Source: Polychytrium aggregatum (taxonomy: Eukaryota > Chytridiomycota > Chytridiomycetes > Polychytriales). Taken from it: a DNA stretch of 64,000 nt. Where the stretch lies: the NCBI RefSeq assembly GCF_025602895.1, contig NW_026516212.1, positions 930,001 through 994,000 on the forward strand. The letters run 5' to 3'. The notes beneath the pieces are model-generated. The model made no database searches. It saw nothing but the letters and a program-made list of their open reading frames with translations, and was not told the origin of the DNA. The position numbers and the translations under genes are program-made. Shown in pieces: positions 52,069-61,811 of this stretch (position 1 is the first letter of the stretch; each line of letters opens with the position of its first letter).

Positions 52069-54120
52069 ATGCTCGTGAAGGCCAGCATCCTCCGCGTCTT
52101 CGCGGCATTCGCCATCATCTGGGCATCTCTGGCTTCGGTTGCCTCGGCCATCGCCAACATTCCATTCGACGACGCTGTTCTTGGCCCAAAGAACATCCTG
52201 GTCGTCACCGCACCAGCTTCCGGACACGCCAACCCGCTGCTCGTTCTTGCCTATGAACTCGCCAGCCGTGGCCACAACATCACTTTTGTCACAAGCACCA
52301 GCTACTCCGTTCCCGAGTACGGAAGAAATTCGACCATCCACTTCCATCTGTTCCAGGAAGCAGTGCCCATCGCCGCGGCAATGGGTCAGGCCTCCAAGCA
52401 GATTTCGAGCTCGTCTTCATCCATGTTTTCGATCATAAGTCGGATCCAGAGCATTCGGATGATGTCGAAGATCTTGGGCCCACTTGAGTACCAGACGATC
52501 CAGGAGGTCATCACAAAGATCGACACAAAGTCCACAGATCTCATCATCGGCGGTATCTTCTTCGGACCAGTAAGTTGGCGTGGGTTCTGCTGGTGCAAAT
52601 CGGATCAAGGTAGCGTGGGTTTTACTGATGCAAATCCGACCAACGTGGCTCGAGCGACGACGGTCTTGCATGGATTACCACGAAATCCTTGCCCATCTCT
52701 AACGCCAGGTATCCATATTCTTCCAACCCCACCGCCCGATCGGTCGGTCGTCAGGGTGCGGATGTTCTTGGCGAGGTCCTCGGCATTCCCGTCATCCTCC
52801 ACTATCCGCTGAACTTCCGCAACCACCACAGCCCTTCGAATTTGTACCTGGACAGCCTCACCATCACCCCACACGACGGAGTCGCCGATCCCAAGCTGAC
52901 TGTCGCTTTCGTCCTCAAGGCGATTCCCATCCGCATCGTCGGTCTCGTGGGCAGGATCATGCGTCGGAATGATAGGCGTCAGATGTTCAAGTGGGTCAAG
53001 ACCACCCTATCCGAGCACCTTCCCCAGGTCCAGGGACCTCCTCAGCCCATCGTCGGTCTCATCAGCAACGAGTGGGGCTTCCATCCGGCCCAGCTGACAA
53101 ACCCCAGCATGCGCATGGGCGGCATCTGGGTGCCTGCTGCCCAAGATTTCCGCTTCCATCCGGAGCTGAAGGAGTGGCTCGACAGCGCCGAGCGGCCTGT
53201 TGTCTATGTCTCGACCGGCACCGTCGCCCAGCCCACGAACGAGACGCTGCTCGCCTTCTTTGATGCCTTCAGCACGACCACCGAGTTCCAGACCGTTTGG
53301 TCGCTCAAGAAGGGTCTCCAGAGCAACCTGAAGGAGCTCCTGGGCGACCGTGAGTGGCCCAAGCACGTCTACGTCCACCACTTTGTCCCGCAGCTTGCTG
53401 TCCTCGAGCATCCCTCTGTCAACGTCTTCTTCACCCACGGAGGCTGGAACAGCGTCTCGGAGGGTCTCTGGAGCGGCACGCCGATGCTGGGAATGCCATT
53501 CTTTGGTGAGTGACTGCTATCGACGACAGTGCGTCCCAGCGACTGATACATGGGCCATGGGTCGTGGGTTTGAGCTTGGGCTGGCTTGTCACAACAGACC
53601 ATGAGATGACGAACCAAGTTTTGGCCCCGTGCATGTGCTGCCGATTCCGCCAAATGCAGGGGCCTGTTCAGCCGTTGTTGACATACCTCCGATGCGATAT
53701 GCTGTTGCCGTCTTGACAGGTGACCAGAACTACAACGTAGCCCAGTCTGTGAAGCTCGGCCTCGCCCTCAGCATCGACAAAGCCATCATGACCACATCGG
53801 ACACAGCCGGCACCACCCATTTGATCCAGGAGAAGCTGCACTGCCTCATCCGCGAGCCGTCCTTTGCCGAGCAATCTCGCCAAGCCCGCCGCACCTTCCG
53901 GGCGATGGGCGGCGTCAAGAAGGGTGCCGATATCGTCGAGGAGATCCTCGAGATCGGCAACACCCGGGCGTACGCCTTCCCAGACAACCTGGATGCCGTC
54001 ACGGCTGCGTTTGAGATTCTGGCGGCCAGCGGTGCCATCGCAGCCTTTGGTACCTACAAGCTCGGCTCCTGGGGATTCAAGCGCTTGTTCAAGTCGGCCC
54101 CGAAGAAGAAGATTGAGTGA
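52069..54120 (+). CDS. UDP-glycosyltransferase (GT1/UGT family), ER type I membrane protein
   Basis: Transfers a sugar from a UDP-sugar to a small lipophilic acceptor. Three exons: 52069-52569, 52755-53505, 53720-54120; 1653 nt, 550 aa. Starts with a signal peptide (VFAAFAIIWASLASVASA), then VVTAPASGHANPLLVLAYEL, whose His is the expected GT1 catalytic base. The sugar-donor half contains RPVVYVSTGTVA, then HHFVPQLAVLEHPSVNVFFT joined to HGGWNSVSEGLWSGTPMLG (about 380-412) and GDQNYNV, the UGT signature region. A C-terminal hydrophobic segment (AFEILAASGAIAAFGTY) is followed by a basic tail ending KKKIE, a KKXX ER-retrieval signal. This is the animal-type ER UGT layout, catalytic side in the lumen. 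The acceptor cannot be told; sterols or xenobiotics are usual. Confidence 0.93.
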
Positions 54121-54600
54121 GAGTGCTGTGTCGGCGGCTGTCGTTTCGGTCGGCACAAGAGCAGTAACAGAGTCGATTTTCGCTTCGCTTTGTATCAAAT
54201 ACCGTAGTGCCTGGTCCATGGACCGGTATCAACATTGGCACCAGCAACACAACACTGTGGGATGAGCCTGTTTACTTGTCTTTTGGTTCAGGGTCCCGAG
54301 CACTGGAAGAGTCCGCCTTCACCCAGCACGACCAAGGGACACCGCCATTTGTTCAGAGTCCAGTGCTTGCTCGGGACAGCAGCGACGATGGAGTGTGAGC
54401 TCTCCGTCTCAGACTCGGCTGGATATGGAGCATTTTGATGGACTCATGTTGGCCGCCCTCCATTTGATGCAACTGTGTATTTGGCCCCATTTGGCCCCAT
54501 TTGGCCCCACGAAAATGCCACCACGAGCAACCTGTCTCGACGAACATTTGAGCAATGCCATCGGCTGTCTGTGCAGTCAGTGTCTGAACAATCAACCCAG
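54121..54600. other. convergent intergenic region
   Basis: 480 bp between two stops. Holds three copies of a 10-bp unit, tttggcccca, at about 54480-54509. No gene seen. Confidence 0.45.
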
Positions 54601-55740
54601 TCAATGGCCCAATCGACTTTTGTGGCCTGCACTGCCAGCGCCGGGTCGCCGCCGGATCCTTTGGAAGAACTCGGCCATCTTGTGAAAGAGGCCGGCGCAT
54701 TGCCCCTCCTCGGCGCTGGATGTATCGTCCTGCGGAACGTTGCTGGACCGAGCGGCAATCTCTCGCTTGACGCTGTCGATCTGGAGTTGCAGCTCGTGGA
54801 CACGGATGCGAAGGTCGGAATAATCGCCGGCTGTCGGTCCAGTGCCAATCTCGGAGGGGTGCTGCCCCGAGCAGGTCATTGACGATGAATATTCGAGCGA
54901 CTGCAGCTGTCGAAACTTTTGCGTTGCGCTGACTCGGCCGAGCACGTCTCGTCGATGATGCTGATGCTGGTCCATCATACTCTCCGTGCACGGGCGACCC
55001 ATTCGGTCGGTTGACATCCGATGCGATGATGCGAGGGAGCATTCCGATGCTGTCCGAATGGTGGGATCCAAGGAGCCATCGCTGAGAGCCTTGCGGTTCA
55101 CCGGAATACATCCCATCTCCAGCGACAGAGTCGGGCAAAGGTCTTGGCCTCGATCGACGAAACACTCGACTGCCGCTGGACTCGGGGCCGGCCACGACCG
55201 GCGGCGGGTTGTGGGAACTGGGGTTTCTGCACATCTCGCGGCATCAAGGGAGCCGGATGCCCGTGCTGACTTTTCTACCTGTGCTGGCGCTTCTGCCTGT
55301 GCTGGCGCTTCTGCCTGTGCTGGCGCTTCTGCCTGTGCTGGATCCTCTGTGTCGGAGGAGCAGCTGTATGTTGACGATTCTCGGCGTCGGGACATCAGGC
55401 TGGTGCGGATTCCAGAGGCAAGCTCATCCTTGTCGCTGGGCAGCAACGAGGCCACGGTTTGTTCTTGGGTCGGGCTCGACAACCCCGACCTTCCGGAATC
55501 GGGCTGGGCGGCGCTTGGGTCCAAGCCAAATGCCAAGTCTGCATCGGGGTCTTGCTTGAGCGGCGGCGCTACGGTTGGGATGGATGACAGTCGACTGAAA
55601 CCGAAGCCGACATTTGCGAGGTCATTCGCCTGGATGATTGCTGAGGCAGCAGTTGGTCGTGGAGGGACGAGGCCTCCTGGTGGCAGATCCCCGATATCCT
55701 CGATATCCCCGGGTGGTGGATTTGACGGCGGATCGCCCAT
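54601..55740 (-). CDS. hypothetical low-complexity protein with Ala-Gln-Glu-Pro repeats
   Basis: Single open frame, 379 aa, starting MGDPPSNPPPGDIED. Not recognised. N-terminal 130 residues are Pro/Ser/Asp-rich. Next come tandem PAQAEA hexamers (about 133-155) encoded by an 18-bp satellite. The middle is Ser/Arg-rich. A short coiled-coil-like helix sits near the end (YSDLRIRVHELQLQIDSVKR, about 310-330), followed by the basic tail FFQRIRRRPGAG. No signal peptide or membrane helix. It could be one large exon of a longer gene. Convergent with the glycosyltransferase. Confidence 0.6.
   Translation of the reverse strand: MGDPPSNPPPGDIEDIGDLPPGGLVPPRPTAASAIIQANDLANVGFGFSRLSSIPTVAPPLKQDPDADLAFGLDPSAAQPDSGRSGLSSPTQEQTVASLLPSDKDELASGIRTSLMSRRRESSTYSCSSDTEDPAQAEAPAQAEAPAQAEAPAQVEKSARASGSLDAARCAETPVPTTRRRSWPAPSPAAVECFVDRGQDLCPTLSLEMGCIPVNRKALSDGSLDPTIRTASECSLASSHRMSTDRMGRPCTESMMDQHQHHRRDVLGRVSATQKFRQLQSLEYSSSMTCSGQHPSEIGTGPTAGDYSDLRIRVHELQLQIDSVKREIAARSSNVPQDDTSSAEEGQCAGLFHKMAEFFQRIRRRPGAGSAGHKSRLGH
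55273..55341. repeat. 18-bp tandem repeat in coding sequence, about 3.8 copies
   Basis: Units of ttctgcctgtgctggcgc (first with one change) in the hypothetical gene at 54601-55740. In the coding strand each unit gives the hexapeptide AQAEAP, so copy-number change keeps the frame. Confidence 0.93.
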
Positions 55741-56338
55741 GAGTCAGCCCGCATTTACTTGCAGCGAAGAGGCAGGGAACAGGAGCACCAATGGCAAGTG
55801 GAATCAGCCTCACTTTGCTGGACCCATCGGGGCGATTGTCGCTGCGTTGAACGATTCGAGCGGATCCAGCTCGCTCACAAGACATTTGTCGAGGATTAGG
55901 CCCAATCACATCCGACTGAGTCTTGCCATTAAATAGACGGTCGAAGCTCACGTAGTGAACTGGACCGTCGTTGGCTACTTTGCGTTTCCTCATATCACAC
56001 CCAAGCTGTTGACTTTCATTGGGTCGATCGATACTCGCCTTTTGCAGGCAGCGATCTCTGCCCGGTGACACCCACCATCATATGTAGATTGTATTGGCAT
56101 TTTGATGCGCAACATCACACATTGGACACGGGATTTGCGAGTAGTCAGTACAAATGTGAATATGAAACGCATTCGTCGCTTATTGGGGCCGCCGCCGATC
56201 GCCAATCACAATGATGTCGATTACCCTGTTCCCTCTTTCCCCGATTACCCCGAGTGCCATCATTTGATATGTCCTCCAATGGCTTCGAGCCCTACCTCCG
56301 TCGGCTCCGCCCTTGACTCTCGAGGCAAGTTCTGAAAC
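55741..56338. promoter_or_regulatory. divergent intergenic region, no gene seen
   Basis: 598 bp between outward-facing starts of the hypothetical gene and the SEL1 gene. More A/T-rich around 55975-56180. No recognisable frame. Confidence 0.4.
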
Positions 56339-57673
56339 ATGGACCCAAGCGGCATCGATATTGTCATCACAAGAGCCTCGGAGGCAGGAAAGCTTCCCCC
56401 GCAGAACCCAAGTGCAGGAGACTCCGAGGTCCTCTTCCACCAGGGATGGGCCAACTTTCCGGACGGACCTAGCCACCATCACCCCAGCAGCAGCGAGTGC
56501 TGGAATAAGGCACATGCGTCGCGAAAGACAGGTGTCCAGGACGTGTATGCGTCCTTCAGCACTTTCATGCTGGGGTGGTGTTACTTGCAGGGCATCGGTG
56601 TGGCCAGAGACGAAAAACAAGCCTGCATTCTCTTTCAAGAAAGCATTGTTGATGCCTTCCAGCTGGGCAAGATGGTATTTGGTCCCGAAAACAACAAGGG
56701 ATACTACCACCTCGAGTCCGACTCCCATGCGGCAACGGTGTTCTTCGATCGCTGCAAGCTGGCCACCAGCATCTCCCCTTCATGGATATGCAAGCATCTC
56801 GTTGCCCTTTGCCACCTCTACGGATATGGGGTTGCACGATCAGAGGAGACCGCAGTTCAGGTACTGATGGATCTCGCCCATGAAGGGCACGATGTCAGCC
56901 AGACCGAGCTGGCCAAATGCCTCTACACAGGATATGGTGTAAGCAAGTACTACACTCGATCGATCTATTGGTTCCAAAAGGCAGCCGACATGGGCTACCA
57001 GGGAGGTCAGTTTGGCCTGGGTATCTCCTTTTACTATGGCAAGGGCAACGATCGAAACTACAAGAAAGCAGCCAATTTCTTTGAACGCTCGGCTCTCCAA
57101 GGGAACTCGGCCGCCCAGTTTTGTCTCGGCATCTGCTACAACTAAGGAAAGGGCGTTGACGTTGACCAGGCCAAGGCATTCAAGTGGTTCAGTGCATCCG
57201 CCAAGCAAAGCTATCCCGGGGGAATGTATGGCCTTGGCGTCTGTTACCACCGTGGAGAAGGTACAAAGAAGGATATGAAACAGGCAGTGCACTGGTACTC
57301 CAAGTCAGCAAGCCAGCATCACCCAGGCGGGCAACTGAGCTTGGGAACATGCTACGTCTATGGCGAGGGGGTTGCGAAGGACTATCGACGAGCCTTTGAG
57401 CTCTTTCGAATGTGCGCCGAACAGGGCAATCCCAGCGGCATCAACTTTCTGGGCATCTGCTACTTCCACGGGTATGGGGTCGAAAGAGACCAGCAGCGAG
57501 CCCTGGGACTGTTCGAAAAGGCCGCTTCCCAGGGAAACGAGGGAGCACAGCACAATCTCGAGTTCTGCCATCAGTCAGACCGGGGAACGGCGGCAAAGGA
57601 AAGTCGCGCGATGCTGGCATCCCCGTCAAGCCAGATGCATCTTCGGAAAGTGAGCTGTTTTCACAACGAGTAG
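56339..57673 (+). pseudogene. SEL1-repeat protein gene with an in-frame TAA
   Basis: SEL1 (TPR-like) repeats form a helical solenoid that scaffolds protein complexes. The frame starts at MDPSGIDIV and reads at least ten SEL1-type units (LYGYGVARSEETAVQVL, YTGYGVSKYYTRSIYW, FYYGKGNDRNYKKAANFF and so on). At 57143-57145 it meets TAA, directly after LGICYN. The very next codons continue the same frame with GKGVDVDQAKAFKWFSASA and four more repeats up to 57671. In SEL1 units the residue at the stop is normally Tyr, so TAC or TAT to TAA is the simplest explanation. Either the gene is broken or truncated (268 aa), the stop is read through, or the base is an error. There are no GT/AG sites that would remove it cleanly. 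No introns otherwise. Confidence 0.88.
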
Positions 57674-58409
57674 AGCAGTTCGGGCCGTTGAATACCTGCG
57701 CGACGATCTGGGCAGATATTCGTGATGGGCCGAGCTGCAGTTCACACAATCCGAAATGGAATGGTGACATTCTCTGAGCCCTGAATACACATCCATTGCG
57801 ATTGCCTTTGGGATGCCTCGTGGAAGCAAGGAAAGGGGATGTGCTTCAAGGAAGCGGCTGAATTGTGGGGAATGCAACGAAGCGCTGTCCCGGTTCTGTC
57901 TGCACGGGCAGCAAGCGATCCAATTCGCTTGGGCACATCTCTCCTGAATCCTGAAAACACACAGCCCCAGAATCGAGGGAGCGAAGGGCAGTTCCCCTGT
58001 GCCTTTGGCGCTCACGGGGAAACTCGGCTCGGCACAATCCTCGCTCCGGTTTCGCCGCGGTTGGTTCCGCCCATTCAGCCGCCGGTGCCGCCCGGCACTC
58101 TCTGCCCAGAAAACCCGGTGCCGCCGCCGCTTCGTTCTCTGGAGCACACGCAAATCCATTTCTCCCCGCCCCTGGTCCGTAAGTGCGGCACATGCCGAGG
58201 CGATGCTCGGAAGCCGGGTTGCGTCGAGTCCTGGGTCCTTCGTCGCTCCTGGCTTCCCTGGTTACCGTGGTGCTATCCCTCGATCTTCAGATAGAGTCCA
58301 ATGCTGAAATCCAGCGAAGCCCGAGGCAGCAATGGCGTTGGGGGCAGTTCGATCGCAAACATAACCAGAGCCATGAACCGGTTCTGCCCAGCCTTCATAA
58401 TAGGCTCCG
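57674..58409. other. intergenic region, no supported gene
   Basis: 736 bp between the SEL1 gene and the regulator gene. A Cys-bearing stretch RKCGTCRGDARKPGC at about 58170-58215 was examined as a possible zinc cluster but its spacing does not fit. An ideal GTAAGT donor lies at about 58172, so an upstream exon of the regulator is possible. Confidence 0.4.
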
Positions 58410-61243
58410 ATGAGTGTCCCCGAGATTGTCGCCAAGAAGCGCCGCCTTGACCAGACCACTCTGCTCGAGAGGAACGATACTGTCCCAGCGCCAGGGGCCA
58501 AGGTATCAACCCAGAGAGGAGCACAGCAGCAGCGGCAGCAGCGACGACGATATCGATGATGCTGACGATATCGACGATACTGACGATATTCCATCCCGGC
58601 GGCTCTTGATTCAGGACACCATCGAGCCGGTAGCCGCCGAGCTTGAAGAAGGTATTTCCGCTCGCTTCGATTCCGGCTCTCTCCTGGCTGTTGCTGGCTT
58701 GGGTGACCGGGCTCTCCATCATGCGGCGAATGCAAATCGCTGGCATGGGATCGCTGGCCCAAGCGAAATGCCCCTCGTCTTGCAAGAGCCGTCCCATGTC
58801 CATAGCATTGATCAACCGCAGGCTCCTTCCAGCCTTTCACTTCCTGCGACTGATCAACGTGGATACCCAATATGCACCTGGACAGGGCCTCCAAATATCG
58901 GATCGACGGACCGCTATTGGTGCCAAGCTCTATGCACAGGCTTGAGCTGTCAAGATACCATCGAGTCTGAGTCGGTGCTCTCATCCACGGAAATCCAAAT
59001 CGAAAGGCGGCTGTCGCTGCCCTTTGATGAGCCGACCACCACGAGTCTCGTCGTTCTGTTCTTTGAGAAGATGGCGCCTGTCACAAGCACACTCAATATC
59101 AACGAGTTCTTTGCAGAATACTACAAACCGTACCACACGGAGGTGTGTCGAGGCCGTTTCCACACCTTTGGTTTCGCTGGGTGTGGCTGGATGCTGCTTT
59201 ATTCCAGTGGATGCTTCGTCATTCGGGTCTGCTCTGGTACTGACTTGTCGACCTGCCAATGGGCCGTAGTCTTTCAGCTTGCTTATCCGGGTCATTTGCA
59301 CGATCATCTCGAATCAATCTCCAATCTTGAGGCGTGGCGAATCCTCTTCGCTAGTCGAGGCCCAGAAACGCCTGGTCGATGGCTGCGAAGCCTTGCTCGA
59401 GAAGCTATCGGAGGAGAGAAGCGTGTCGATGGCCCACGCTCTGGTCATTTGGAGTCTGGTATCTATCGATTCTGTCGACTATCTGTTTCAAAGGAGCCGA
59501 ACGTACATCAGTATGTATCCCTGCCAGTGCTATCTGCCTTGTTCATGGCTAACCACTTGATGGACACCTGATTCGTCGGCGGTAGTGATGACGACGCACC
59601 GCCGGAGGGGCGCTGCTGTAGGGATGCGTTGGTCCTGAACACAGTCCTCACTCCGCTTCGTTCTCCTGTTTTCATGCTCCAGCAATGGCATATTCCATCG
59701 TTCTTGACCTCGGATTCCACCTCGAACCATCTCGAACGATCGACGGCAGTCCGAGCTATGCCACACCGTACTCAAACCTCAGGAACACCTTTGTTCTGCT
59801 ATACATCTTGGATCGGCTCAGTGCCTTCTTGACGGGACGGCCTGTTTTGATCCCCGAGGACTGTGAGTGTCGAGCAGCTGCCATGTCGGAGTGCTCTCTG
59901 GATTGCATATCGACTCTGAAGTGTCGTCGACGGAAAGGACGCTTTCTCCCTGGGGCCGCCACTTGTTATTCATCACTCACTACTCTCACCCATCGTCCAC
60001 TACGGACGCTCGCCACCCAATGCCCAATGCCCAATGCCGCCGCACATGCCACATGTGTCTATCGGTTCTGCGGTTGCATCGGCTACAACCATTATCTCCT
60101 GCAGCATGGGACCCGTCCTTTCTTGGGGATGACCACCAAGTCAACACTGGCAGCCCTGTGATGAATGCCACGTTCCGTCTCTGTCAAATTTCGACGCCAA
60201 TGTTGAGCGTTCTTAACGGCCCCAAGCACCTCAACACACCTCCACGGCGCAGCGCTGTTGGGCGCAGAGCGCAACAAGAGCTTGAGGAGTGGTGGAGGGC
60301 GCTCCCAATATCGTTCAAGCAGACGTCTGAGTCACTCCCGCGAGGGTCTGTGCAGTCGTCGTGGCCAATGTCAAACTGGATGATCGTGCGCTACAACGCA
60401 TACAAGATCCTGGCACACCGCATGATATCCGAGCGCCACTCGCTTGGTGCAATCAAAAGCGCAAGAGAGATCGTCAACTGCTTCCGGAGCCATCCGGCCC
60501 TGTCGTCTCCCTGCCAGCATGTCTTCCAGCGTTCGCTCATGGTCCACTATGCCTTGATGACAGCGACGCTCATGATCGATGCCATCCTCGGTGCGCCAAC
60601 GAACAAGTCGCTCTCGAGGAAAGATCTTCTCTTTCTCGTCAACGACCTGAACGAGACGCTGTTGTTTCTGAGTAACCTTCATTCTGATGTCGTTGTGTTT
60701 TTGCGACTCTTGATCGATAAGTGCGTGCAAAGGCGCACAATGTTCAAGCCGTCGATCAGTACTCCCGAGCCCATCGCGCAACTACAATATGCGAGACAGC
60801 CTGCAAAGGAGAGCGTCCAAGCCGCTTTGGTGATCCCCGTTGACGAAGCCGCAGCACCGCTCATCATTGATGTCACTCCTGAGCGACTCATTGCCAAGCA
60901 AGATCCTGGGTTGCATCTCGTGTTGCCACGGCACTGGGCTGAACCTGTTGTTCGTGGTCAAAGCACAAGCCTGATTCCGTATGCGGGGACATCGCTGCTC
61001 CCATGGATGCCTTTGGACTTTGATGATATGCGAATGATTGCTCCGATTGGTTCGGCGGCTGTCCTCGAAGCCCCAGGGATGCCCAGCACCAGCGACTGCT
61101 TCATGCAGACGTTTGACTTGGGCACGATACCGAACATGCCGAACATGCCGAACATGCCGAACATGCCGCGTGTGCCGACTCAAGAGCCTCAGCAGTCCGA
61201 AGAGCTGCAGTTGGAGACTATTTTGCGAGAGCTCGAGGATTGA
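58410..61243 (+). CDS. Fungal_trans-domain transcription regulator (no zinc cluster seen)
   Basis: Regulator of the fungal-specific family (PF04082 type). Model: 58410-58502, 58615-59142, 59270-59510, 59683-59862, 60105-61243; 2181 nt, 726 aa, phases agree. The middle homology region runs from about 145: TSLVVLFFEKMAPVTST, LLIRVICTIISNQSP, MAYSIVLDLGFHLEP (the typical Leu-Gly-Leu-His element), NTFVLLYILDRLSAFLTGRP and LEEWWRALP. A C-terminal tail carries four Pro-Asn-Met repeats and ends LQLETILRELED, a possible activation segment. The N-terminus has a basic patch AKKRRLDQTTLLERND but no C6 zinc cluster, so either DNA binding was lost or an upstream exon is missing. The first two exons are the least certain. 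Confidence 0.78.
61130..61165. repeat. 9-bp coding repeat ccgaacatg x4
   Basis: Four perfect copies giving Pro-Asn-Met tripeptides near the C-terminus of the Fungal_trans protein. Confidence 0.95.
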
Positions 61244-61811
61244 GCTGAGCACCAAGTTGATTGTACAGACATGGGATGGCCGAATCCCTAGCAGCCGAAG
61301 AGTGGCTGCAGTCTCTACTGCAGCCCGCGATCTCAACGCGATGGCTTCCTTGGCCAGTATTGCAGCCCAAGCAGACACTTTGCAAGAGCTTGCTGGACGG
61401 AATGCACTCTTCCTGAATACATCGTTGTATGTTTGCGAATCATCTGCCATGAAAGTGCGCGAATTGGCACGCCGTCCCCACCCGACAAGGATCTAGGGCG
61501 CGCCCGCCACCATAGTTGCACACCGCCGCGTTGTGCGCGCGACGCATTCCCGGTGGCGCGGTCGGTGCCCAGAAAAGCGGCCGAAGCACCATTTCGCCGA
61601 GCCCATCGCCACCTTCCAGCCCCTCATCTCATCTTTTTCCCTCTGCCGCCCATCGCCCTCACCTCTCCTGTCGATGGGGCTACTGCAAGCACGCCTATAT
61701 CCCGGCGATGAGTACGCACCGGTTCATTTTCCTTGCAAATCCGTCTGCTGCAATCCTTGGCTTGGCACCGCCCCTCACACCCCGATCTGCCGCTCTATTC
61801 GTTCTCGTCAG
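61244..61811. promoter_or_regulatory. intergenic region and unresolved 5' end of the LRR gene
   Basis: 568 bp. Very CT-rich from about 61600 to 61670. Met codons at 61674 and 61708 begin hydrophobic stretches but neither is in phase with the first secure LRR exon through an obvious intron. The start exon with the signal peptide is expected here. Confidence 0.45.

Noticed and set aside
58170-58215. RKCGTCRGDARKPGC as a zinc-cluster DNA-binding domain
   Set aside because: Cys spacing (C-x2-C-x8-C, then none) does not fit C6 or GATA clusters, and an ideal GTAAGT donor lies within it, so it is probably intronic.
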